From the NCBI GenBank assembly GCA_965226965.1, contig OZ245715.1:3844001-3908000 (forward strand): DNA of 64,000 nucleotides. Reading direction: 5' to 3'. The position numbers and the translations under genes were made by a program. Numbering within the stretch: the stretch's first letter is position 1; each line of letters begins with the position of its first letter. This stretch comes from Endoryza foliicola. GTDB lineage: Bacteria; Bacteroidota; Bacteroidia; Chitinophagales; Chitinophagaceae. This document shows, in pieces, positions 16,376 to 24,561 of the stretch. Under the pieces are notes generated by a model. The model worked only from the letters and a program-made list of their open reading frames with translations. It ran no database searches and had not been told where the DNA came from.

Positions 16376-16936
16376 ATGAAAGAAACAACCATTTTTGAAG
16401 ATCTATTGGCCGGAGGCATCATTCAAACACAGAGTGCTAAAATGCAGGAAGCCTGGAAAGTAGTGAATAGAACGCTGAGTTTGATTCCTGCGTTGAATCA
16501 GTCGACCGACGTGGAACAAGTGCGATTACGCCTCGGCGATATCATTGGCAGTTCTATCGACCCAAGCACCATGATCTTTGTACCCTTCCATACCAATTTC
16601 GGCAAACACATTAAATTCGGAAAAGGGATATTCATTAATCATGGTTGTACCTTTCTCGATCTGGGAGGCATCACTATAGACGACGATGTACAAATAGGCC
16701 CGAAAGTGAATATCATCACAGAAAATCACCCTCTAGATCCCGCTCAACGCAAAAATTTGGATCTAAAATCGGTGCATATCAAACGCAATGCCTGGATTGG
16801 TGCCGCCGCCACCATTTTACCCGGTGTAACCGTTGGCGAAAACGCTGTAATTGCGGCCGGAGCAGTTGTTACAAAAGATGTACCCGATAATGCCATTGTA
16901 GGCGGCGTACCTGCTAAATTGATTAAGATGATTTAA
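16376..16936 (+). CDS. Hexapeptide-repeat O-acetyltransferase (maltose/galactoside type)
   Basis: A 186-residue acyltransferase of the left-handed beta-helix class, expected to transfer acetyl from acetyl-CoA to a sugar or small alcohol. Hexapeptide turns run from about residue 60 to 180. The catalytic His region is seen in IFINHGCTFLDLGGITIDDD and in NIITENHPLDPAQRK, with the CoA-binding end AAGAVVTKDVPDNAIVGGVP. The length and N-terminal helix match LacA/Maa-like enzymes; the substrate is unknown. Confidence 0.88.
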   Translation: MKETTIFEDLLAGGIIQTQSAKMQEAWKVVNRTLSLIPALNQSTDVEQVRLRLGDIIGSSIDPSTMIFVPFHTNFGKHIKFGKGIFINHGCTFLDLGGITIDDDVQIGPKVNIITENHPLDPAQRKNLDLKSVHIKRNAWIGAAATILPGVTVGENAVIAAGAVVTKDVPDNAIVGGVPAKLIKMI

Positions 16937-16945
16937 AGAGGTATA

Positions 16946-17053
16946 ACAAGCAAATTAGGATTATAAGGATAGATTAGATGTACTTGATTTTGTTTTCGAG
17001 AAACCAACGAAAATCCTACAAATCCTACATAATTTTACTAATCCTAGCCCCAA
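16946..17053 (+). repeat. J-type repeat, copy 1 (AATCCTA / TAGGATT rich)
   Basis: About 105 bases matching 18861-18966 at roughly 85%, in direct orientation. Contains TAGGATTATAAGGAT on the left and repeated AATCCTA on the right, able to fold as an imperfect hairpin, with a central ACTTGATTTTGTT and GAGAAACCAACG. Confidence 0.75.
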
Positions 17054-17075
17054 TAATTTAAACCTAAATCTACAA

Positions 17076-17300
17076 ATGGATAAATTCGAATACAAAGTGT
17101 ATCGCTTTTCAAACGATCATCTGCACGAAAAAAACTTGCAAGTGGAATTAATGAAAACCCTCAATAAGCTTGGAAGCGAAGGTTGGGAAATGGTATCAAC
17201 TGAAGGCATGCTGGAGGCTATCGCTAAATCCGGTACTACGCAAAGCACTGAAATCGTGGTTTTCTTTAAGAGAAAAATAGAGCAAGTAAGCTTTAACTAA
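17076..17300 (+). CDS. DUF4177 domain protein
   Basis: A 74-residue soluble protein of the DUF4177 type: begins MDKFEYKVYRF, then LMKTLNKLGSEGWEMVSTEG, the typical Gly-Trp-Glu strand turn, and a C-terminal VVFFKRKI strand. The function of DUF4177 is not known. It is 14 bases upstream of the rhomboid gene, so the two are probably one operon, and the pair is bracketed by two J-type repeats. Confidence 0.8.
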   Translation: MDKFEYKVYRFSNDHLHEKNLQVELMKTLNKLGSEGWEMVSTEGMLEAIAKSGTTQSTEIVVFFKRKIEQVSFN

Positions 17301-17314
17301 CCTTATTATCAAAG

Positions 17315-18859
17315 ATGAATACTTACAGCCAAAAACTCAAGCTACTTTTTAAGCCTTTCGCACTCATTTTAGTGAGCTTTTTAATTATCTATAGTCTTCT
17401 CAATTGGGGGCTAATCATTAAAGCAGGTCTTGCAGTAAATGAAGACTTGATCAAGCTTTGGTTACCCTTCGGACTAGCCGCCATTCCTGTTTTCATATGG
17501 TTGTATCCTAAATTAAACAGAGTTCAATACAAGAGAGAAAACGGAGCTTTCAATCTTTCCTTACTAGCCACACTGCTTATAGGTTTACCAACCACTATAG
17601 CGCAACATTACCTTACAAGCGCAACGGGTAAGTTAACTAGCCTAAAGTCGCCCAATGAAATTATCACGAAAGAAAAGACCAAGTATTATCAATTAGATCA
17701 ATACTATATCGACAAATCGCACCCAGGCATTCAAACTACTGCTACAGTAACGGGGAAGTACAATAATGATTTGAACTATCGCATATATGTTGTATTACCA
17801 GTTTATTCTTCAGCTGAAGACACAGCAAAAGGCAATCCCTTGTTATGGCTAGGAACATTTTACAGTAAAAAAATATCCAACAATAGTAGTGAAGAAGAGA
17901 AAAAAAAGGCATATGAGCAATTTGCAAATGAATCGCAAGAGTTATTTGACAAAGATTCATTTAACAAGTATACTTATTTTGAAAGATTGGGACAAGTTGA
18001 CGAGCACGATGAATACATCACTGCCCTTAAAAACATTGAAGTAAAGGATCCTTCTAGTCAAATCATATTGTCCGGTAAATCCGACTCTTTTGAAACAAGA
18101 ACCAATACGAGTTTTCCATGGATCTTCGGCTCAACAGGAATTAGTTTTGCAATCATATTGATCATAATAGCTTTCCTAAAAATTAGAGAAACCGCTCCTA
18201 ACACTACCGAAACTGAAGAAACAAAGAGTGAATGGAAAGAATTGCTTCAGTTATTCATCCCTTCTAAAGGTTTTGCTGCCACACCAATTCTCATAGACGT
18301 GAATGTACTTTTCTTTCTAGCTATGGTTGTAGCGGGGCTTGGCTTCATCAACTTCAGTGCAATCGACTTGTATCATTGGGGTGGAAATTTGAAAGAAGCA
18401 ACTTTAAAAGGAGACTGGTGGCGTTTGATTAGCAATATCTTTTTACACGGTGGAATAATCCACTTACTTGCAAATATGGTTGGATTATTTTTCATAGGCT
18501 TAATATTAGAACCTGTGATGGGTTCCGGCAAATTCTTGTTGGTATATGCTGTAGCAGGAATTTGCGCTAGTTTAACCAGTGTTTGGTGGCACGAGAATAC
18601 AGTTAGTGTTGGTGCGTCAGGAGCTATTTTTGGCATGTACGGATTCTTTCTTGCTACTTTACTATTAAAGGTATTTCCTCCCGATTTTGGTAAAGCATTT
18701 CTTGCCAGTACCCTTGTATTCATTGGATATAATTTAGCTATGGGGCTTACCGGAGGAATTGATAATGCGGCGCATATTGGTGGATTACTATCAGGATTTA
18801 TTATAGGCTTTTTGTTATCCCATCAAATTAAAAAGAAGCTTGAGCAGCAAGAAGTATAA
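17315..18859 (+). CDS. Rhomboid family intramembrane serine protease with large N-terminal module
   Basis: A 514-residue protein. Residues 10-100 hold three predicted helices, 100-265 form a polar domain (no signal of secretion), and residues 325-505 form the rhomboid core of about six helices. The catalytic dyad is visible as G433-A-S435-G within SVGASGAIFG and H487 in NAAHIGG; the HLLANMVG segment supplies the helix-2 His/Asn. It should cleave single-pass membrane proteins inside the bilayer. The N-terminal half is larger than in minimal rhomboids and may select substrates. Cotranscribed with DUF4177. Confidence 0.88.
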   Translation: MNTYSQKLKLLFKPFALILVSFLIIYSLLNWGLIIKAGLAVNEDLIKLWLPFGLAAIPVFIWLYPKLNRVQYKRENGAFNLSLLATLLIGLPTTIAQHYLTSATGKLTSLKSPNEIITKEKTKYYQLDQYYIDKSHPGIQTTATVTGKYNNDLNYRIYVVLPVYSSAEDTAKGNPLLWLGTFYSKKISNNSSEEEKKKAYEQFANESQELFDKDSFNKYTYFERLGQVDEHDEYITALKNIEVKDPSSQIILSGKSDSFETRTNTSFPWIFGSTGISFAIILIIIAFLKIRETAPNTTETEETKSEWKELLQLFIPSKGFAATPILIDVNVLFFLAMVVAGLGFINFSAIDLYHWGGNLKEATLKGDWWRLISNIFLHGGIIHLLANMVGLFFIGLILEPVMGSGKFLLVYAVAGICASLTSVWWHENTVSVGASGAIFGMYGFFLATLLLKVFPPDFGKAFLASTLVFIGYNLAMGLTGGIDNAAHIGGLLSGFIIGFLLSHQIKKKLEQQEV

Positions 18860-18860
18860 A

Positions 18861-18966
18861 AAACAAACTAGGATTCTAAGGATTGATGTGATGCACTTGA
18901 TTTTGTTCCTGAGAAACCAACGGAAATCCTACTAATCCTACATAATACTTTTAATCCTAGCCCCAA
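18861..18966 (+). repeat. J-type repeat, copy 2
   Basis: Direct copy of 16946-17053, ending AATCCTAGCCCCAA like the first. It lies immediately after the rhomboid gene and before the DUF3179 gene. Confidence 0.75.
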
Positions 18967-18976
18967 AAAAGCGAGT

Positions 18977-20095
18977 ATGAAAAAATTATTCTACATCGGT
19001 TGCCTCGGCCTTCTGCTTTTTGAAGCTGCCAATGTGTACTTCATCATGCCCATGCCGGGAAGTCAACAAATGAACAGCATTGATTTGGCTTACTTCCTGT
19101 TCAATTGGCGCTGGATCTTCCGAACGCTTTTTGTATTGGTGCTCCTTACCGGATTACTAAATACTCAATGGAAAAGAAAATGGACGGTAGCAATCCCCCT
19201 TTTAGTGGTGGCCGCCGGTATTTACATACTCAATTTTGTAATGGCTGCCGATGGTATGTTCAAACAACCGGCATCCATAGTCTTGGCAAATCAAAAGGAA
19301 AACAAAGTAGATACCGCCCGACTCATAGTAGGGGTAGTAGATGGCACCACTGCAAAAGCTTATCCTATCCGATTTCTGGCCTATCATCACTTTGTTTACG
19401 ATAGCATCAATGGAAAACCACTATTAATTACTTATTGCACCGTTTGTAGAACCGGAAGAGTTTTCGATCCATCAGTGAATGGGAAGCCGGAACAATTCCG
19501 ATTGGTTGGAATGGATCATTTTAATGCCATGATTGAAGATCAAACAACACATAGCTGGTGGCGTCAGGCTACCGGAAAAGCCATCGTTGGACCTTTAAAA
19601 GGATCTCAATTGGAAGAAGTGCACAGCACACAAACCAGTTTGGCACAGTGGCTGGAACTTTACCCTGAATCGCTCATCATGCAAGAAGACCCCAACAGCG
19701 TTTCGAAATACGATACCAGTTTGAAATATGAAAGTGGCGCCAGCAAAAGTAAACTTACAGGAACCGATAGTCTAAGCTGGAAAAACAAGAGCTGGGTAAT
19801 AGGAATTTCAAAAGCCGGTGAAGACACAGCCATCGATTGGAATGAATTGAAGAAAAAACGAATCATTCTAACCAAAGTAGGTCAGTTACCCGCTTTTGTA
19901 GTACTAGGAAAAGACAACAAAAGTTTCTTCGCCTTTGAATACAATTTAAGTTCAGTACCTCAGTTTTATAACGATACCATTTATGTAAATAATAAAAAAT
20001 ACAAATTGAATGGAGTGGGTATTGATACAGTGGGCTCCTTATCAACCCTTAATGCCTATCAAGAATTTTGGCACAGTTGGAGGGAGTTTCATTAA
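18977..20095 (+). CDS. DUF3179 domain membrane protein
   Basis: A 372-residue protein with three N-terminal membrane helices (about 5-25, 45-62 and 72-90) and a large extracytoplasmic DUF3179 domain from about residue 105. The DUF3179 hallmark is the segment around residues 150-165, LLITYCTVCRTGRVFDP, with a CxxC pair (Cys-Thr-Val-Cys), followed by the WWRQATGKAIVGPLKGSQLE region. The CxxC suggests redox or metal chemistry, but no activity is established for the family. It follows a J-type repeat by ten bases. Confidence 0.82.
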   Translation: MKKLFYIGCLGLLLFEAANVYFIMPMPGSQQMNSIDLAYFLFNWRWIFRTLFVLVLLTGLLNTQWKRKWTVAIPLLVVAAGIYILNFVMAADGMFKQPASIVLANQKENKVDTARLIVGVVDGTTAKAYPIRFLAYHHFVYDSINGKPLLITYCTVCRTGRVFDPSVNGKPEQFRLVGMDHFNAMIEDQTTHSWWRQATGKAIVGPLKGSQLEEVHSTQTSLAQWLELYPESLIMQEDPNSVSKYDTSLKYESGASKSKLTGTDSLSWKNKSWVIGISKAGEDTAIDWNELKKKRIILTKVGQLPAFVVLGKDNKSFFAFEYNLSSVPQFYNDTIYVNNKKYKLNGVGIDTVGSLSTLNAYQEFWHSWREFH

Positions 20096-20316
20096 CAGGG
20101 AATTCAAATTTGGCACTATTCACAAGATGAAGAAAAAAGAAAATACATTAGACAGAGAGATTATTTGGTTGAAGGTCAGAGAGTTTGTACTTGGTTAAGT
20201 TCTTATCAGCAAGATACTAGGAGTGTCATTTTCATAAGATGGTAAAGCCGATCCGCGGGGAATACAAAACCACGGGGTTATCGGGGCACGGTGGGATTGT
20301 GTTCTGCTCCTTCTCT

Positions 20317-20360
20317 TCCTTGATCAGGATTTACAGGATTAAAGGATTTACAGGATTATT
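20317..20360 (+). repeat. I-type repeat (GATCAGGATTTACAGGATTA), copy 1
   Basis: CTTGATCAGGATTTACAGGA followed by two more AGGATT units. The same TCTCTTCCTTGATCAGGATT string occurs at 27262-27308, and both copies lead into pyrimidine-rich DNA. Confidence 0.75.
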
Positions 20361-20417
20361 GTTTTAAACTCTGTATTCCCCCTGTTCTTCCTCCTGTTCT
20401 TTCTCTGTATTTCCTCG

Positions 20418-20470
20418 CTTCCCGCAACGGCTATCGCCTGCGGGACTGCTTTTGCTAAGCAAAACCAGCC
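20418..20470 (-). repeat. E-type element with internal deletion, copy 2
   Basis: Has the CTTCCCGCAACGGCTATCGC end and the TTTTGCTAAGCAAAACCAGC end of the E element, but the central GTCCCGTATAG / CACGGGAC hairpin is replaced by CTGCGGGACTGC. Compare the full inverted copy at 8551-8630. Confidence 0.75.
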
Positions 20471-20638
20471 TCCATCTTCCCTCCTCCCTCCTGTCCTCCC
20501 CCTGTTCTTTCTCCGTATTTCCTCGCCTCCTCGTATCCTCTTCTCCTCGTCTCCTCTCATCCACATACCTAACCCCTCTCTTTTTCGTTATATTTAGGTA
20601 AATGGCGCTCAGCCTCTAACACCACCAAACCACTTCGT

Positions 20639-23600
20639 ATGAAAAAGTTCATTGTTCTGCTTTTTCTCATAGTAACTGCCATGTTACTACCCTCTCAAAA
20701 ATCGTATTCGCAAAATTTCAATAGCAGTCGCAGCAACCGCACCCGATGGATAGAGTCCGCTCCCGGATGGAGTTTCGGGGCTTCAACCGGATCTTCCTTC
20801 GCCTTAAAAAAAGGAGAAAGTACTTTGTTTCGAACCAATAGCATGGCCACTAATATGTTTGGTCGCTACCAATTTGGAGCAGTAGGACTCGGTGTTCAAA
20901 CAGGGATTTTACCGGGTGCCGTAGATCAGGCTTCTATCAGTAGTTTCATCGCTTCTCGTCGTTTTCCGACAGACGCAGTCGCTAATTACACAAAATCTTT
21001 GAACGCTTATATGCTGTTTGGACCGAGTTTTAGCTTCGGCCACATTGTTCAATTCAATATCGATTTGGGAGGCGGTTTGTTCTATAATAACTCAGGTTCC
21101 TTGCTTATCAATCAACCGGGTGCTTCCAAAGCCTTGTATCGATTCGATGCTGCATCGAAGAACCTCTTCCCCGGTTTTAGTGGCGCACTAAGCATTGCTT
21201 ATCCACTCACCCCGGGCACCAAATTCATCCTTCAAAGCAATTTCTTACAAAGCTCCAATACCATTCGACTGCTCGATCCTACTCAAGGCATTGATGTAGC
21301 CATCGAACAAAATAGAAAATTTCAATTGTTCACTGCAGGTATCGGTATCGTAAAAAGTTTCCATACCACGCGCGATGCAGCAAGCGGTATGTCAACCGGA
21401 AGAAGAGCAACACCTAGAGACGTGGGAACCGGCATGTCGTCCGGTAGAAACCAAGCTCCACCAAGAGATGTTGCAAGTGGGCTACCTACAGGTCGCAGAA
21501 TTGTTTCTCCTAGAGATCCCCAAAGTGGATTGCCTACCGGACAGAGAATTCTCTCTCCCCGCGATCCACAATCGGGATTACCAACAGGTCAACGGATATT
21601 TTCTCCTCGAGATCCACAGTCGGGCTTACCTACTGGCCAGCGTTCTGCAGCAGCACCAGAATCAAATTGCGGTCTGGTAACCTTGCGCACAACAAGTCCG
21701 GATGGAACAATAGAAGAAAAAACTTTTAGCTGTCCGGCTGATGCGGCATCCTATGCAAAACAAACCCAGGGAGCCACATTTGGAGAAAAAGTAAATCAAG
21801 GTTTGCACGCTGCGGGCTCCGCTATATCGCAGGGCGCAGGAGCGAAACGAAACAATATCATAGCAGGCATAGTTCATTGGTCGGCCAGTACGAGCAACGG
21901 AATTGTAACCAACAAATCTGCAGGCACTAACTCCAATACCGGCAGCAGTCCTACTGGTACCCAAGCCACTTTTTATGCGCGTGATCCGGCGTCGGGATTG
22001 GCAACGGGTAGACGTCAGTATCAGAAAATGTATGTTGAAGGACAGGGAAACAACTGCACTGATTGTGCGCTGAAAGTATCGAATAACCCTTTATATAAAG
22101 ACAATGGAAAAGGTGGCGACAACCCTTTGTACAAAGGAACGAGCCGAATGGTGGGCGGCGATAATGATTGCGACGGCATCGCCGGTATAAAAGTTAACTT
22201 AATTGATTTGAATACGAAAGCAATTGTAGCCACTACCGAAACAGAATCTTGTGGCGCATTCTATTTTGCGAATGTACCTTCAGGCAATTATGCAGTATAC
22301 ATTACCGGTAGTTTTGATATTTCGAAAGAGTACGAGGCCACACTTACCGGAAATCAGAAAAATGATGTAGCTGGTGAACTTCGCTTATCAAGCGATCTTT
22401 GGTCGGTAGAGATCATCACTGCCGAAGGCAATCCGGAAGACGCCCCGGCTATTTTGAAATCGAAAACAAAAAGCAATCAATCGAACGATCGACAAATGAA
22501 CAATGGCAAAGCCATCATCAATACTTCTAGAAGTAATATCAAAAACATGGCGGTTTCACTAGCAGATGTAGATGGCGATGGAACTGCTGAATTATGGATA
22601 GGCAATAGTGCACTGTTGGATGCATCTACCGAATTGGGTTTACTAGGCGGAGCATTGCCCGGCGGTCAAGTAATTTCAGCGGCTATGCGTCCGGGAAATC
22701 CAATTGGAGGAATCAGTATCAAAGGCGGTAAAAATCCGGGGGGACAAATGCGCACCACTCAAACCAATGAGTTCGGTGAATTTGAATTTACCGATTGGGA
22801 ACCCGGTTCTTACAAAATAACAAGTTCAACAACCTATCAAGTTTCAGATATTACTACGCTAATTGTGGGCGATGCAGAAACAGGCACGAACATTAATACC
22901 ACAGAATCTAACTTGAAAGATATACCTCCGGTTGCCAATAAAGACGGGGCCGGAAACCAACAAAAGGCGAGTGTAAGCACCAGTAGAAGCAATATCAGAA
23001 ACAGAGCACAAAGTGCGGATGCAGAACCCGCCAATAATATTGTAACAAGCGAATCGAACTTAAAAGGAGATGTGAAGATCACTGCTTCTCAAAACAGTCA
23101 ATCCTTGCGCATCAACGGAATTAACGGCGGCATGCCCAACCGAATTTCCATGAATGTAACAGTTCCCAAACAAACGCAGGGAGCAAGTTTTGGAGAAAGA
23201 GTGGCTTCAGAGGATAACAATACTACAGCCGCTACTCGCGCTCAGAACAACAATACAGTAAGAAGCAATAGAACAGACAATGCAATCGTAGTTGCCGACT
23301 TAGACGGCGATGGCACCATGGAAACTACGTTTACCAATGTAACTGGGGAAATTGCTACCTTGAATATTACCGAGCAGGGAACACATGGAAATAGTGCACG
23401 ACAAAAAGGATTAAAAGATGTTCTCAAAACGCAAGTAAGAATGGCAGCACCTCCGGCTTGGGATGGAAACGACGGTTCGGCTACTCATGTGCATGGTGAT
23501 CCACATGTAGATCAGAAAGATGGAACACTCTATTTTCAAGACAAAACAACCGTCCCCACAGAGCGTTGGACCTCATCTCCCATTTCTATCAAACAACTTA

Positions 23601-23944
23601 GTTATGGAGGAGCCACTGTAATTATCATTAGTGGTAAAGGCGCTGAGATTCCAGATGGAGGCAGTTTAAATGGACTTCCACCCGGCCAACCCGTTGTCAA
23701 TGCCTCGATCTTATTAAAAGATGCAAGTGGCAATTCCTATCTAGGAACCACAAATGAAAACGGACAACTCTCTTTCAGAGATGTTCCCAAAGCCACTCCT
23801 CACAAGATTCTAATGAATATTAGTTTCATTGGAACCGATGACTTGCTCTTGCTTTTCACTACCGATGAAGATGGTACCAATATGGTAACAGTTTTGAAAA
23901 CAAAGCACGATACAGTGAAGAATAGTATTAGTAATGTAAGGTGA
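20639..23944 (+). CDS. Large secreted repeat protein with beta-barrel-like head and SdrD/CarboxypepD-like domains
   Basis: An 1101-residue protein with a signal peptide (residues 1-25, cut after KSYSQ). Residues 30-240 look like an outer-membrane beta-barrel or similar strand-rich head. Residues 245-339 are six tandem 15-16 residue units of the type RDPQSGLPTGQRILSP, and a seventh unit stands alone at 448 (RDPASGLATGRR). Three collagen-binding-B/carboxypeptidase-regulatory-like folds follow, near 525-580, 685-740 and 1015-1060. Two calcium-loop motifs are seen at 643-649 (DVDGDGT) and 887-893 (DLDGDGT). A TxRSN motif recurs four times. No T9SS sorting tail was recognised. Probably a surface or matrix protein; function unknown. 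Confidence 0.8.
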   Translation: MKKFIVLLFLIVTAMLLPSQKSYSQNFNSSRSNRTRWIESAPGWSFGASTGSSFALKKGESTLFRTNSMATNMFGRYQFGAVGLGVQTGILPGAVDQASISSFIASRRFPTDAVANYTKSLNAYMLFGPSFSFGHIVQFNIDLGGGLFYNNSGSLLINQPGASKALYRFDAASKNLFPGFSGALSIAYPLTPGTKFILQSNFLQSSNTIRLLDPTQGIDVAIEQNRKFQLFTAGIGIVKSFHTTRDAASGMSTGRRATPRDVGTGMSSGRNQAPPRDVASGLPTGRRIVSPRDPQSGLPTGQRILSPRDPQSGLPTGQRIFSPRDPQSGLPTGQRSAAAPESNCGLVTLRTTSPDGTIEEKTFSCPADAASYAKQTQGATFGEKVNQGLHAAGSAISQGAGAKRNNIIAGIVHWSASTSNGIVTNKSAGTNSNTGSSPTGTQATFYARDPASGLATGRRQYQKMYVEGQGNNCTDCALKVSNNPLYKDNGKGGDNPLYKGTSRMVGGDNDCDGIAGIKVNLIDLNTKAIVATTETESCGAFYFANVPSGNYAVYITGSFDISKEYEATLTGNQKNDVAGELRLSSDLWSVEIITAEGNPEDAPAILKSKTKSNQSNDRQMNNGKAIINTSRSNIKNMAVSLADVDGDGTAELWIGNSALLDASTELGLLGGALPGGQVISAAMRPGNPIGGISIKGGKNPGGQMRTTQTNEFGEFEFTDWEPGSYKITSSTTYQVSDITTLIVGDAETGTNINTTESNLKDIPPVANKDGAGNQQKASVSTSRSNIRNRAQSADAEPANNIVTSESNLKGDVKITASQNSQSLRINGINGGMPNRISMNVTVPKQTQGASFGERVASEDNNTTAATRAQNNNTVRSNRTDNAIVVADLDGDGTMETTFTNVTGEIATLNITEQGTHGNSARQKGLKDVLKTQVRMAAPPAWDGNDGSATHVHGDPHVDQKDGTLYFQDKTTVPTERWTSSPISIKQLSYGGATVIIISGKGAEIPDGGSLNGLPPGQPVVNASILLKDASGNSYLGTTNENGQLSFRDVPKATPHKILMNISFIGTDDLLLLFTTDEDGTNMVTVLKTKHDTVKNSISNVR
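21371..21655 (+). repeat. Six tandem 48-base coding repeats (RDPQSGLPTGQR units)
   Basis: Each unit encodes R-D-x-x-[ST]-G-[ML]-x-[ST]-G-x-[RN] plus a four-residue spacer. Three units encode the same twelve residues (21512, 21560 and 21608) while differing at eight or nine of twelve codons from each other, all synonymous. Confidence 0.9.
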
Positions 23945-24069
23945 GAATAATTAAGAATTAATAAGTAATAATTAACAATTAATAATGAAACAGCCGGGGA
24001 GATGATTGGTGAATTGGGGAGTTTGTGAATGTGGGAATGAATTTCAAAAAAAGAAGAGGTAGGACGGAG

Positions 24070-24147
24070 GCTGGTTTTGCAAAGCAAAAGCAGTCGAGTC
24101 TATCCCGTGAGGAACGATACGGGACAGGCGAAGCCGTTGCGGGAAGG
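24070..24147 (+). repeat. E-type multi-hairpin element, copy 3
   Basis: GCTGGTTTTGCAAAGCAAAA, a TCCCGTGAGGAACGATACGG hairpin and GCCGTTGCGGGAAGGGAGG. Full-length form. Confidence 0.8.
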
Positions 24148-24203
24148 GAGGAGACGAGGAGCGAGTAAGTACAGCGTTGAAGATATTATTAAATAGAAGA
24201 GGT

Positions 24204-24290
24204 GATTGTAGCTGAGGTCCGCCGTCGATTTATCGCGGCGGATGTAAATAGAAGTGTTCTTGTAGCAACGCGATTTATCGCGTTGAATGA
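24204..24290 (+). repeat. Twin CGATTTATCG hairpin module, copy 1
   Basis: Palindrome CCGCCGTCGATTTATCGCGG (24219-24241 in full) and palindrome AACGCGATTTATCGCGTT (24267-24284), each introduced by TTGTAGC. A second module with the same order is at 47773-47860. Confidence 0.8.
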
Positions 24291-24391
24291 TGGAGTGAGG
24301 AAATACAAAAAAAGAAGGAGAGGAAAAGGGGGCGCTGCGATCGCTGCGCCGCTGCGGTTCAAAATAATAAGCAACTAGAATAATTGAATAT

Positions 24392-24524
24392 CGGAGGCTA
24401 ATCTGTGGTAATCTGTTTTAATTGGTGTTATCTGTGGTCAAAAAACGAAGTTTACTACAGCCTCTCTTTGTGTAACTTTTCCACCTTCTCTAACCTTTGC
24501 GAATTCCAAGCAGCATAGCTGCGT
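24392..24524. repeat. C-D composite repeat, copy 3
   Basis: C part GGAGGCTAATCTGTGGTAAT to TTATCTGTGGTCAAAAAACG, then an inverted D part CAGCCTCTCTTTGTGTAACT to GCGAATTCCAAGCAGCATAG. The D part is a near-identical inverted copy of 36541-36612 over about 66 bases. Confidence 0.8.
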
Positions 24525-24561
24525 AAGAAATAAATTCACAAAAATATCATAGATTCGAATC

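Larger units (their letters stand above)
20096..20638. other. 543-base intergenic region with repeats
   Basis: 20096-20316 holds no repeat I can place; a 23-residue frame starting MKKKENTLDREI (20128-20199) is visible but unsupported. Then an I-type repeat (20317-20360), a deleted E-type copy (20418-20470) and a pyrimidine-rich tract to about 20575. A TATATTTA box (20590-20597) is one base off the -7 consensus. Confidence 0.6.
23948..24364 (+). repeat. Composite AT-GC element, copy 3
   Basis: Begins with the AT-rich end (TTAAGAATTAATAAG to AATAATGAAACAGCCGG), then purine-rich DNA, an E-type copy (24070-24147), the twin hairpin module (24204-24290), GAGGAAATAC, and the GC-rich end GGCGCTGCGATCGCTGCGCC. 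The CGCAGCG pair is unfilled here. Confidence 0.7.
23945..24561. other. 617-base intergenic region made of dispersed repeats
   Basis: Composite AT-GC element (23948-24364) containing an E-type copy and two CGATTTATCG hairpins, followed by a C-D composite (24392-24524). The gene-proximal 37 bases hold TAGATTCG, one base off a -7 box. Confidence 0.75.

Noticed and set aside
20128..20199. A 23-residue frame MKKKENTLDREI...
   Set aside because: Too short, no hydrophobic or known motif and no coupling with neighbours; could be a gene remnant but nothing supports it.
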